Below are positions 8,058-18,800 of a stretch of 64,000 nucleotides of DNA, piece after piece; positions within the stretch are counted from its first letter, which is position 1; each line of letters opens with the position of its first letter. The translations under genes were made by a program, and so were the position numbers. The notes under the pieces were generated by a model that saw only the letters and a list, made by a program, of their open reading frames with translations, had not been told where the DNA came from and did not search any database. Origin of the DNA: Eubacterium sp. CAG:252 (GTDB taxonomy: Bacteria; Bacillota; Clostridia; Lachnospirales; Lachnospiraceae); NCBI GenBank assembly GCA_000436535.1, contig FR886338.1:21428-85427 (forward strand), written 5' to 3'.

Positions 8058-10310
8058 CTATTTAATCCTTTTAATTTCTCTGTCGCTGTTTATCTGCCAC
8101 ACCTGAACGCACTTATCATATGTGTATTCTTTTAAAACATCTATTCCATACTTTCCAACTTCATCATACCACTTGTCATCACCCTCAACACGCTTTAGAA
8201 GTGTATCATTGTACATCGTTGATGAAGCCTTTGTTATAATTATGTCAGCATTTTTCTGCTTTGCATATGCCAGCAGGCTGACATCTTCATCTGGCATTGT
8301 AAATGTATATTCCACATCCGTTGATACCACATTTCCATCTGCATCTGCCCAGCACTTAAACTTATAGCCTTTTTTAACTTCTGCTTTTACAGTAACTACT
8401 GTGCCAGTCTCTATGTACTCACCTGATTCATAGTTTGTTGTGGATATTCCTTTTTGTGAAGATGTTTTAAGAACTGGCTGTGGTGCAACTTCTTCAATCC
8501 AGTGAGCCGTATAATTTCTATCTCCTACTGAACCCTTCATAATTGTTACCGTTGTATTCGCACCTCCAGAAAGTTCTGTACCACTCCATCCACTAAATAC
8601 ATATCCCTGTTTTATCGGATTAATAAGCGTAAATTCATCTTTTGTTGTATAAGTTGTTCTATTATCTGTACTTACACTTCCTCCATCAAGATTGTAGGTT
8701 ATTTTGTAATTTATTGGTTTTGTATGAATATAGATAGTTCTATCATCATTCATAACCCAACTATTCTCATATCTACCAAGTGAAGAATTATAAGTTGTAT
8801 CATCCCAATACTTATTATTGGAAGTTTCTACAATATAATCTATTTCATACCCTTCTTTTAGATATATGTATGTTGGTGCTGACTGGCTGTAATGATATGA
8901 GTACTGTTTTCCATTTTCTATTATAATATCATTACCCTCCATATCTTTACCTGTCACCTTATATACCCCCTCATCTCCATCAACCTTAAGATTATAATCC
9001 GGCAGCCAATTAGCATATAATGTTACATAATCAGTACTATGCCAGGCATAATTACCATTCCAATACCAGAAGCAGCTAGTATCCTCTTTTACAGCAATAC
9101 CATCTGCATCATATATTTTTTCCCACCAGTTACCATCATCATGATACCGAAACCAGCCATTGAATATATAACCTTTTCTTGTTGGAATATCACCATTCAT
9201 ATAACAATAAGAACTCTCAAGCCACGTAGGATGCACAACATTCGTTCTATTTCCATTTGGATTATTTATATTGTCACCCGGATACTTCAAATCTCCTTCA
9301 TTGGCATTAAATTCGAGATTATTTTGTTTCCATTCCGCCCATACACTATAATCATAATAACTTACTTCTGTATCTATGGCAGGTGTTCCGTCTGAATTCC
9401 ATAACTTTACTTTTTCCTTGTCTTGGTCGGTACCAAATTTAAGTGTTTTTCTATCAGAACCATCATTAACAGCATGTCTATATCCATACCACCCCATGAA
9501 TGTATATCCAGCTTTTGTTGGTACTGATACATTACTTCTCATCTGACCCCAATATGTTTTTGTAAGCTCTTTTCCATTTGCGTTAGATATTGCATCTGTT
9601 TCACTATCAAAAGCATAAATAGTATTAGCCTCTACGGCTTCTATCTTTACACTTTGCAAGAAAGCTTTTTTAGCATCCATATTATCAGAACCACCTGTTG
9701 GCAGATCATACCCCTGATTATTGGTAAAATATAATCTAAGCTCATAGTCAGCCGCATCACCCGTTGTATTTACATAATATTCTAAATGTGGCATATTTCT
9801 GCTATCCCTCCAATAATGAGGACTTTGAACACTAGCGCCTGTACCTGTAATCGTAACATCACCTATGGAACTCCATTTTTGTTTATCCATAACATCATTA
9901 CCAAAATTAACACATACATCCCAATATTCAAAGGCACTGCCACCCTCCTCTGTAAAATCAAATGTAACTTTATATTTTCCCGCTGGTAGCCAAGTATAAG
10001 GTCCATATATGGTTGTATTAGTTCCTATTGTTTCTATTTCTTCTTTATGTATAAGCATCTTAGATAACCAATTATCCGAAATAGTATAAGTTTTTTGAAG
10101 ATTAACTCTTTTTTCATTATCCCTATAATAATAGGTTATACTATTGTTATACATATCAATCTCATCCGACTTATGTGTAAATCTATAATTATATGCATAA
10201 CTATATGCAGTACCCGCCATAATAATAATTATTATTATAGTTACCAAAACCCCTAATAATTCTATATACTTTTTATTCTTAATTTTCTTTACTTCAATAT
10301 TTTTTCCCAA
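8058..10310 (-). CDS. Large surface protein with InlB-type (Listeria-Bacteroides) repeats
   Basis: The 750-residue protein has one N-terminal membrane segment (about 14-37, rich in Ile and Val) and no LPXTG sorting signal; it probably stays anchored by the N-terminus. A region with Trp- and Tyr-rich beta strands (about 80-225) resembles a carbohydrate-binding or lectin-like fold, but I cannot name it. Three InlB-type beta-grasp repeats follow, recognised by GYTFMGWY, GYIFNGWF and GYVFSGWS. Then comes a bacterial-repeat domain with GYKFKCWADADGNVV and FTMPDEDVSL. The role is probably adhesion or wall interaction. It starts 17 bases after the preceding lipoprotein gene, so the two are likely co-transcribed. 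Confidence 0.8.
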   Translation of the reverse strand: MGKNIEVKKIKNKKYIELLGVLVTIIIIIIMAGTAYSYAYNYRFTHKSDEIDMYNNSITYYYRDNEKRVNLQKTYTISDNWLSKMLIHKEEIETIGTNTTIYGPYTWLPAGKYKVTFDFTEEGGSAFEYWDVCVNFGNDVMDKQKWSSIGDVTITGTGASVQSPHYWRDSRNMPHLEYYVNTTGDAADYELRLYFTNNQGYDLPTGGSDNMDAKKAFLQSVKIEAVEANTIYAFDSETDAISNANGKELTKTYWGQMRSNVSVPTKAGYTFMGWYGYRHAVNDGSDRKTLKFGTDQDKEKVKLWNSDGTPAIDTEVSYYDYSVWAEWKQNNLEFNANEGDLKYPGDNINNPNGNRTNVVHPTWLESSYCYMNGDIPTRKGYIFNGWFRYHDDGNWWEKIYDADGIAVKEDTSCFWYWNGNYAWHSTDYVTLYANWLPDYNLKVDGDEGVYKVTGKDMEGNDIIIENGKQYSYHYSQSAPTYIYLKEGYEIDYIVETSNNKYWDDTTYNSSLGRYENSWVMNDDRTIYIHTKPINYKITYNLDGGSVSTDNRTTYTTKDEFTLINPIKQGYVFSGWSGTELSGGANTTVTIMKGSVGDRNYTAHWIEEVAPQPVLKTSSQKGISTTNYESGEYIETGTVVTVKAEVKKGYKFKCWADADGNVVSTDVEYTFTMPDEDVSLLAYAKQKNADIIITKASSTMYNDTLLKRVEGDDKWYDEVGKYGIDVLKEYTYDKCVQVWQINSDREIKRIK

Positions 10311-10327
10311 ATAAACTCCTCCTACTA

Positions 10328-11479
10328 TTAATCATCAAAAGCACAAAAGCATATTAAGCCACAAGAATAGGTACCTACTTCTCTTCTTGTATTATTATAT
10401 TTTCCTATATTGTAAGCTAATTCTTCAAGCCTAGTATTAGCCTCATCTCCATCTTCATTTATAGCAATGTAATAATAGCCTGTACACATAGAAAATGTTT
10501 CAGCATCCCTTGAAAAATATCTTGTGGTAATTGTCTTTAATGCATAAGGACACTCCTTATCAGCCCCCTGATTAACATCTTGACCTACCTGCCACCAATT
10601 ACTCCCTGTATATGCATACATAGGTCCATTAGGTCCTTCTACCATAGGAAAATCATAACCACCAGAACTGTTATCATCCTTATTATCCTCCGCTGGTGGC
10701 TCTGGAGCATCCTCTTTTGGTTCCTCCGGTGTTGTATCCGGCTGTGCTGGCGTGTCATCTGGTTCAGTTGGTGTGTCTGATGTTTCATCCTTTGGTTCTT
10801 CTGGCGTGTCTGTTGTGTCATTCTTGGGTTCTTCTGGTGTTGTATCCGGCTGTGCTGGCGTATTGGATGTATCATTTTTCGGTTCTTCCGGCTTAACATT
10901 ATCATTATCTGCTACATTACTTTCTGCCTTTGTAACCTCTTCCCTTGCAGCTTCTATAACAGACTCTTCTTTTTTAGCTGTTTCTATTTCCTGCTTTACA
11001 TCATCTGAAGCTGATATATCAGAATTACTTTCTTCTTCTGTACTCTCACTTGCATCTGCCACTGTTGCGCCTGTTGCTATTTCTATCTTACTTCCATCCG
11101 CCTTTACAAGGGTTCCTGCATCCTTAACTGCTATATCACTTACATGAAGCTTTCCATTTATTGTTTTAGCTTTTCCTGTAAATGTAACTTTATTGCCTTG
11201 AGCATCTGCTACCTCTATAGTCGTATCCCCATTTTCACTTGCTACTGCCTTTCCTTCTAGTGTATATGTATTTCCATCCGCATCCGTATAATTAAATGTA
11301 ACAAGTCCCGTCTTTGCGAGCTCTTTTGCTGCATTGCTGGCGGTTTCAGCACTCACTGTTACCGGCTGGACCTCTGTTTCATCATTATTTGCAGCCTTTT
11401 TTCCACAACCCGACGAAACAAGTATTGTTGCTATTACCGTTGTTATTAATGTTGCTTTGATTAAATTTTTCCTTCTCAT
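10328..11479 (-). CDS. Secreted lipoprotein with Pro/Glu/Thr-rich tandem repeats
   Basis: The 383-residue product starts MRRKNLIKATLITTVIATIL and has a lipobox SSGC near residue 25, so it is lipid-anchored outside the membrane. The start at 11479 is preceded by AGAGGAG. An N-terminal beta-rich domain (about 30-150) is followed by an acidic spacer. Next is a low-complexity stalk with units like PEEPKNDT and TPAQPDTT, then a C-terminal domain of about 110 residues with WWQVGQDV and four Cys. The stalk suggests the end domain is held away from the cell. No enzyme motif is visible. It forms a two-gene unit with the following InlB-repeat protein. Confidence 0.8.
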   Translation of the reverse strand: MRRKNLIKATLITTVIATILVSSGCGKKAANNDETEVQPVTVSAETASNAAKELAKTGLVTFNYTDADGNTYTLEGKAVASENGDTTIEVADAQGNKVTFTGKAKTINGKLHVSDIAVKDAGTLVKADGSKIEIATGATVADASESTEEESNSDISASDDVKQEIETAKKEESVIEAAREEVTKAESNVADNDNVKPEEPKNDTSNTPAQPDTTPEEPKNDTTDTPEEPKDETSDTPTEPDDTPAQPDTTPEEPKEDAPEPPAEDNKDDNSSGGYDFPMVEGPNGPMYAYTGSNWWQVGQDVNQGADKECPYALKTITTRYFSRDAETFSMCTGYYYIAINEDGDEANTRLEELAYNIGKYNNTRREVGTYSCGLICFCAFDD

Positions 11480-12900
11480 ATTCTTTCTCCTCTTAAATAT
11501 AAATTTGTAGATTTCGAACCTCTTCCTGTTTTGCATAATAATTCCATAAAAACATTATCAATATTTAATAGCAGCTTGTTTTTAATAACAGTCTGGAATA
11601 TAACCTGCATTTATAATTTCTATAATCTATAGATACAATTAGCAGAGTTGTTATTATTAATTATTTTTCCATATTTGCTTATTTATAGTTCAATGCATTA
11701 GACTATCAAGGCTGTTAATAATAAATACATCTGTTGCATATAAATCATTTCCCATAGCCTAATTAAATAGTTCTAAACCTTACCCACTGCTCTTGACAAA
11801 TAACCAATTAAATCAATAGAACCATTAGTAATCACCTATAACCAGCTTCTTCTATAAATGTAAACTTCCCAGGTTAATACAAAAAACTTTTATTTGTTAT
11901 GTCATCCATTCTTTTCAAGACATAGAATAAACAACATAACATTAATGTCCTCTATGGTAATTCCTAAACATTCCCCTGCCTCAAATTATTAAATTGTTAA
12001 ATAATCTCTTAAAATTATGGAATTATTATGATTTTAGTAAAGTAGTTAGCTATAAATCTCATCATATATAATATGATACCAGTGTCAAAAATGAACTTGT
12101 AACTCACTGATGTATATGGACTGATTCACTGTCTTGAAATGAATTCAATCCCCCTGCCACCTTACTATCACTTGATATAACGCATCACTATCCGACTATA
12201 TATACGTTATATAGATTAATAAGACTTCATCATTATCAACTATAAGCTAAAACTATCTATCCTCTCTGAACGCCCTCATCCCTTTCTCTTTATATGTTTT
12301 TTATCATGTCAGTAATAAAAACATTTTCACCCTAACATTTTTATACATTTATAATAGCACAGCATATGCACATAGTCAACTCTTTTATTTAATAATTATA
12401 TTATTAGAATTTCATCATTAAATGCTCCTGTTGCAACTGATATTTCCATTATAATTATCATAAAACATCCCGATTAACAACCAGCATTTCCATTATAATT
12501 ATCGTAAAACATCCCGATTACAACCAGCATTTCCATTATAATCACCATTAAATATCCCAATTATAACAATATTTCCATTATAATTAAATATCCCCGCCAT
12601 AACTGCTATCTGCACATCTTACGTCTTCTATCATCTAATGGCGATAATGCATCCATACCAGCCACAACGGGGAATTTTTAACTAATATCCAGAAATATTA
12701 CATTAATATTTTGCCTTTATGAATTCCGTCAATAATATATAACTGCTCTTTCTACCTTATATTAACATTTCAAGCTAACAAATAATATTTCCTGCCAATA
12801 CAATATTTCTACTGACATCAACAAAAATATTTTCTGTCAGCATTAATAATAAACTATATCCACTCCTAACTCTGCCAATAATCCATATTAACCGCCCACA
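11480..12900. other. 1.4 kb noncoding stretch
   Basis: No credible reading frame on either strand and no RNA gene that I recognise. It holds the promoter region of the lipoprotein operon near its left end, a possible decayed TIR-element end at 12078-12096 (ATGATACCAGTGTCAAAA), a 43-base tandem repeat at 12442-12595, and degenerate AATATTT-centred repeats at about 12700-12850. It may be decayed coding DNA. Confidence 0.6.
12442..12595. repeat. Tandem repeat, unit about 43 bases, 3.5 copies
   Basis: Each unit starts ATTTCCATTATAATTATC and continues AAAACATCCCGATTA and ACAACCAGC. Copies begin at about 12442, 12486, 12529 and 12571. The first two are almost identical and the last two are diverged and shorter. 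Confidence 0.85.
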
Positions 12901-13908
12901 TTACTGATAATCTCTCACCAAAAACATAGGCTTTATAGTTACAACCTCGTCATACTCCTCCTGCTCTACTGCAACACTTGAATTAAGTGCGCGTAAGTCA
13001 TTCTTAAGTACAGCAAGTGCTTCATCAACCTCAACGGCTCTTCCTTCTTCGATAATATCAATCATCCTCTTAATAACTATTGGATGTGCATAATATGCAG
13101 GAACCGGAAATTCGGGATACTTTTCTATATAACTCTGCATATCATCAACAGCCATCTGAAGATGCGACTCTATGTACTTCCTGTTATTACGTGCCGTTGG
13201 AAGGACATTGGCACTTGAGAAAAAGAATATAGCTGCAAGTCCAAACAGAAGGAAATACATAGAAAATCCTGCGTGGGTTATAAGTGCATATATTCCATAT
13301 ATAAGCGAAGCTGCTCCAAGAAGTGTTATAAAAAGCGCAACCCACTTGTAAGCCGGATTACTCCTGTCATATACTCTCTTTCTCTTAGCACCTGCACTGA
13401 GCGTTATACTTAATTCCTCTTTATCATTAAGATAGCTAAGACAGTTATTAAGCGCTGCAACATTCTGCTTTGCCTTAGATGACAGCACCTTTGCCTTCTT
13501 TTTAGCCATCTGTCTTTCTTTTTCTTTAAGCCTCTTTTCAGCATCTGCACTGTGTGTTCTTATATAAGAATAATTCTGTCTTATATAAGAAAGAAGCTGG
13601 TCGACATTCTCCTCAAACTTGAAGTTACACTGCTTTTCCTGTCCATTATCATACTCTACTACAAGATATGGAATAGAAGCAAACAATCCTTTTCCTGTAA
13701 AACCGCCCTTACTCATAGCAATTCTTTTATATATTCTTTTAACAGAAGAAAGCGGTATATAATATCTCCTGTCAAAGTAAAAGCTATTAAGATATATAGC
13801 CTTCTCACCAACCCCACAAGGTCCGAACTTCCTACAGTTCTTTTTATCCCTTACAAGTTCTTCCTTTGATAATGAAGTCTGTGATAAACAATGTGGTTTA
13901 AATATCAT
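12901..13908 (-). CDS. Membrane protein of unknown function
   Basis: I do not recognise this 335-residue protein. The N-terminal 110 residues look like a beta-rich PH-like domain (NSFYFDRRYYIPLSSVKRIYKRI, then YLVVEYDNG). A Lys/Arg-rich helical linker (about 120-150) follows. Two membrane helices lie at about 187-240 (WVALFITLLGAASLIYGIYAL and FLLFGLAAIFFFSSANVL). The C-terminal part is soluble and helical. The ATG at 13908 has AAGGGAG eight bases upstream; a GTG seven codons earlier does not. It is a single gene flanked by noncoding DNA. Confidence 0.65.
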   Translation of the reverse strand: MIFKPHCLSQTSLSKEELVRDKKNCRKFGPCGVGEKAIYLNSFYFDRRYYIPLSSVKRIYKRIAMSKGGFTGKGLFASIPYLVVEYDNGQEKQCNFKFEENVDQLLSYIRQNYSYIRTHSADAEKRLKEKERQMAKKKAKVLSSKAKQNVAALNNCLSYLNDKEELSITLSAGAKRKRVYDRSNPAYKWVALFITLLGAASLIYGIYALITHAGFSMYFLLFGLAAIFFFSSANVLPTARNNRKYIESHLQMAVDDMQSYIEKYPEFPVPAYYAHPIVIKRMIDIIEEGRAVEVDEALAVLKNDLRALNSSVAVEQEEYDEVVTIKPMFLVRDYQ

Positions 13909-14093
13909 ACTCACTGCTCCCTTCGTCACATAATTATTATAGCTCCCAGCCAGCCTTTCATTAATAAATTCTGATTAACCAGCTAAGAGCTATTCACATT
14001 CATACAAAACACATAATCATAAATAATACCAATCTATATGATTAGGCATATTTATAACAGCCAGTAACCTGTATACATATGCTAAACAGCCAC

Positions 14094-15539
14094 TTAAGCT
14101 GCTGCCTTAGGCTGTTTTCTTGTTGCGTACATAAATATTCCAAAGAATATTACCGCAATAATAATACCTGCTGGATAAGCTACCTTTGTACCAAGATTCA
14201 GACATTCTTTTGCATAGAAGAAGTATGTCATAGACACAGCACTCATAAATGTTGCTGGAACTGCTGTAATCCAGTAATTCTTCTTTTCCTTGAACAGGAA
14301 CATGCTCGCTGTCCATAATACTATCATAGCAAGTGTCTGGTTTGTCCAGCTGAAGTATCTCCATATGATAGTATAATCAAGATGTCCTACAAATGCACCA
14401 ACTGCAAGTAAAGGTACACAGAGAATAAGTCTTTTTGTATACTTACCCTGATCAATGCCAAACCAGTCTGCAAGTGTAAGTCTTGCACTTCTGAATGCTG
14501 TATCACCAGAAGTAATAGGACAGACAATAACACCAATCATGGCAAGTGCTACACCGACACCACCCATTGTCTTAGAGCAGACATCATATATAGCTGCTGA
14601 CTGTCCGTTTGCAAGTATTGCACTAAGTCCTGTGCTTAAGCCATCAGTTACTTCATATATAGAACATCCGGCTGCTGCCCATATAAGAGCTATAACACCT
14701 TCTGCAACCATCGCACCATAGAATACGAAATGTCCCTGTTTCTCTGACTTCATACAACGTGCCATAAGTGGTGACTGTGTTGCATGGAAACCTGATATAG
14801 CACCACATGCTACTGTGATGAACATAACACTCCATATAGGTGTTGCCTTTGGATGCATATTAGTGAAGTTGTTCCATATTTCTGGTATCTGATACTCTGA
14901 ATGTGTGAAGATACCAATAGCAACACCAAGTGCCATAATGATAAGACATATACCAAATATAGGATATATACGTCCGATAATCTTATCAATAGAGATAAAT
15001 GTTGCTATAAAGTAGTAAGCAAGAATAATCCATAACCAGAATTCTGTATTTGCTACAATACCTGTAACTCCGCCATTCTTAAATAATGTTACGATAAGTC
15101 CTGCAGGTCCTACTGCAAATACTGTACCTACCATAACAAGTAATACTACACTGAATATTCTCATAACATTCTTCATAAAGCCGCCAAGATATATACCACA
15201 GACTTCTGAAATAGATGCTCCGTTATTACGTTCTGAGAGCATTCCTGAGAAATAATCATGAACACCACCGGCAAATATAGTACCAAATGTAATCCAAAGA
15301 AAAACAACTGGTCCCCAAAGGGCGCCCTGCATAGCACCAAATATTGGTCCAAGACCTGCAATATTAAGGAGCTGTACTAAAAACAGCTTCCACTGTGGCA
15401 TAACAACATAGTCTACGCCATCATTAATCTTAACTGCTGGTGTTTCTCTGTCATCTGGTGCAAATGTATTCTCTACAACTTTACCATAAACAAAATATCC
15501 ACCAATCAGAAGAGCCAGACAAATAAAAAAACTAATCAT
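14094..15539 (-). CDS. cstA: CstA-family carbon starvation / pyruvate transporter
   Basis: This is a polytopic inner-membrane transporter; family members take up peptides or pyruvate under carbon limitation. The 481 residues include the conserved N-terminal block DYVVMPQWKLFLVQLLNIAGLGPIFGA with PVVFLWITFGTIFAGGVHDYFSGMLSERNNG, and about a dozen hydrophobic helices. The length fits the shorter Firmicutes type, without the extra C-terminal helices of E. coli CstA. It is monocistronic with its own promoter and separated by a terminator from the gene upstream. The substrate is inferred from family only. Confidence 0.9.
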   Translation of the reverse strand: MISFFICLALLIGGYFVYGKVVENTFAPDDRETPAVKINDGVDYVVMPQWKLFLVQLLNIAGLGPIFGAMQGALWGPVVFLWITFGTIFAGGVHDYFSGMLSERNNGASISEVCGIYLGGFMKNVMRIFSVVLLVMVGTVFAVGPAGLIVTLFKNGGVTGIVANTEFWLWIILAYYFIATFISIDKIIGRIYPIFGICLIIMALGVAIGIFTHSEYQIPEIWNNFTNMHPKATPIWSVMFITVACGAISGFHATQSPLMARCMKSEKQGHFVFYGAMVAEGVIALIWAAAGCSIYEVTDGLSTGLSAILANGQSAAIYDVCSKTMGGVGVALAMIGVIVCPITSGDTAFRSARLTLADWFGIDQGKYTKRLILCVPLLAVGAFVGHLDYTIIWRYFSWTNQTLAMIVLWTASMFLFKEKKNYWITAVPATFMSAVSMTYFFYAKECLNLGTKVAYPAGIIIAVIFFGIFMYATRKQPKAAA

Positions 15540-15610
15540 AGCCTTTTCCTCCTCATTTGATTAAATAATAAAATATTAAATTGTATACAGTACTGTTTTT
15601 TGATATCTTC

Positions 15611-15638
15611 ATTATAAACTTTTCATAAAAAATTTCAA
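15611..15638 (-). promoter_or_regulatory. cstA promoter
   Basis: Minus strand: TTGAAA (15638-15633), 16 bases, TATAAT (15616-15611). It lies about 70 bases before the start codon, which has an AGGAGG ribosome site. Confidence 0.65.
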
Positions 15639-15644
15639 CTTTCA

Positions 15645-15684
15645 AAGCAAAAAAAATGTACCGAAAAACCTCGGTACATTTTGT
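15645..15684 (-). terminator. Terminator after the activase-like gene
   Basis: AAATGTACCGA pairs perfectly with TCGGTACATTT around a six-base loop. On the minus strand it is followed by eight T. It insulates cstA from the long gene upstream. Confidence 0.88.
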
Positions 15685-15837
15685 GAAAATTGTATAATTA
15701 TATATTATTTGCATGTACTGTTTTATAGCTTTTCACTAATTGCCAGTACGTATTATCCACACATATCACCTATGTAATATGCAATCTCTCATCAATGCAG
15801 ATAGCTTTCAGGAATATAATCTTCTTCTACATTCTGC

Positions 15838-18800
15838 CTAGCTGTTCATAATCATCATCTGCATCCTGTTCTCAACATTGGCATAACTTGTATCAGGGTC
15901 AAGGTCAAGTGGAAGAATTGTAACGTCTGGATAATCCTCTTTAATTCTCTTTATAACACCTCTTCCACATATATGGTTAGGAAGACATCCGAACGGCTGA
16001 AGAATGATAAACGACTTTACCCCCTCCTTTGCATAATGAACTATCTCTGCCGCCATAAGCCAGCCCTCACCACAGCTTAATGTTTCCGGTATGATATTTC
16101 TTACGCCTTCATACATATCCCTTGGTCTTAACGCCTTTTTATACAGCGGATGAAGCACTGCGGTCTTTTCAAGGCTCTTCTGGACATGGTCAAACAACCA
16201 GTCTACAGCAAAAGGATAAGGGAATATATTGGCATTATAATCCTTTATCTCAACCATTGAAGCTAAGAAGTCTTTTCTTAACTGGTCAGTTATTCTTGGG
16301 AATATAGTTTCCATTCCGTTAGCTTCCATATATCTCTCGATATTAAAGTTAGAACCGGAATGATATGTAACAAGCAGCTCTCCCGTAATAAACACCTTTG
16401 GCTTTAAAGTGCTTCTGTCATATGGAACTGCCGCCATATCTTTCATACTCTGCTCAAAGACCTTTCTTGCATTACCGATGCCTTTTCTTATGCCATCTGC
16501 CAGCATTTCAACACAATGATTGTATACACGGTCTGTTTCTCCCTTATTAATCTCATAAGGACGTGTTTTTCTGCATACATCTGTTAACATATCAAGCATC
16601 ATAAATGTCCATACTGCCTCAAGCACAGCACTCACACCAAGAAGGAACACTCCTGGGTGGTTTCTTTTTGTATCATTGACATCAGTTGTAAGAATAGGTA
16701 CATCCGAAAATCCCGAAGCATCAAGACCTTTTCTTAAAAGTCCTGCATAATGTGACATACGGCAGTCGCACTGGAACTTTACCATACCTACAGCTACCTC
16801 ATCGTGATTATAGTTACCTCTCTTAAGTTCAGCTATAAGCTCACCTATAACCATCTGTGCCGGAAAACATATATCATTGTGTACATATTTCTTTCCAAGC
16901 TTAATCTCCTCAGTTGAACCTATCGGTATCCTCTTAACCTTAAAGTTCTCCTTTTCAAGTATGCCCTCGAGTATCTTAGACACTTCAACCGATATATTAG
17001 GAACAAGTATAGTCCTTACTTTCTTGTCCTTTCTATAGAACTTTGCAGGACTAGGCTCTGTAAGGCTTTCATACATATGCCTTTTTATAAACTGCTCATC
17101 ACTTATGCTCCTTCGTATCTCTACCGACCTTATAAATGACTGTATTCTAATGCCAAGTGCACCTGTAGCATCGCTTTCATCGACCTTAAGAACAAGAGGA
17201 GGCTTATGTCCGCTCTCATTCATTATTCGTATTATTTCATCGGAAAGTATGGCATCATGTCCACAGCCAAAGCTTACTATCTGAATATACTCAAGCTCGG
17301 GTGTCTTTGCGGCAACCATCGCCGCAGAAAGCATACGTGTGTGGAAGTTATTGGTAATCTCCGCTCTTGTATTGGATAAATCCTGTTCGTTCAACTGCCT
17401 TAAGCTGTCTACAGGAAGCACTGATATACCTTTCTTAATAAGCATATGTGATATATTCTTGCTTACAAACGGGTCTGTATGATATGGCCTTCCCGCCAGC
17501 ACAACAACAAACTTCTTATGCCTCTTTGCATCCTCTAACACCTCATCTGCCATACTGACAAGTGTGTCCTTGAACTCATCCCTTGCCGCTTTTGCCTGCT
17601 TATATGCTTCTTCTGCCTCATTTTTTGTTACGCCAAGCTCATCTGTGGCATACTTAATAATCTGGTGTCTTCTGTCCTTTACAGAAAACCAGTGGAATAT
17701 AGGTGTATCAAACTTAACGCCGTATCTTTCCTCAGGAGTCTGTGAGTTTCTGACAACCATAGGATAGCCCATTACTACTGAACATACATAAGGGCTTAAC
17801 TTATCAGTTCCCTCTGGTGGCATATGCATAACATATGGCATAAATATCCTGTCGACCTTCTGGTTTACAAGACTTTCTATATGTCCGTGTACAAGCTTTG
17901 CAGGAAAACATATTGTATCAGAAGCAACATACTTAAGACCATTTTCGTACATCCTTCTGTTGCTCTTCTGCGATATCTTAACATTATATCCAAGTGCCTT
18001 TAAAAATGTTGTCCAGAAGGGCATACTGTCCCAGAATTCAAGTACGCGTGGAATACCTACAGTGACATTTTTCTCATCGGACACCCTTGTATAATCATAA
18101 TTCTTAAACAGCAGTCTTTCTCTTGCTGCAAATACATCAACAGGAGTATAGGCTTCTTCTTCCTCAACAGCTGCCGCAGTCTGCTTTTGTGCTTCACTCT
18201 CTGCATTTTTCAGACCTTTTTCTTTATCAGCAATATCTGTGGCACGCTTGGCAGCTGCATTGTCAGGCAGAAGTCCATTCTCACACCTGTTACCTGTAAC
18301 CCATGTTCCTCCATCTGGAAAATGCATTATATTACGCATACAGTGATTGCCACAGTGCTCACATCTTACACCCGATTCAGTTGTATATTCAAATGTTCTT
18401 ACAGCCTCAAAGCCAATGAAAGAAGTGCTTTCATTATCCGCATAACCATACTGTTTAATATGCTGCTTTGCCGCAAGCGCCGCTCCTACAGCACCCATTT
18501 CACCCGGATACGGTGCAAGCGTGACATCCATTGACAGATACTCTTCTATTGCACGAAGCACAGCCCTGTTTCTGAAAGTTCCACCCTGAACCACAACTCT
18601 GTTTCCAAGCTCTGACGTATTAGCTATCCTTACAACCTTTGTGAACACATTTTCAATGATAGAACGGCAAAGACCCGCCATAATATCCTGTGGCTGCTTG
18701 CCATCTCTCTGCTCATTGATGATAGTGCTGTTCATAAACACTGTACAGCGGCTTCCAAGGTGGGCAGGATTATTTGATGCAAATGCTTTGTCTGCTATAT

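Noticed and set aside
12442..12595. CRISPR array
   Set aside because: Units are contiguous tandem copies of about 43 bases with no unique spacers and no cas genes nearby.
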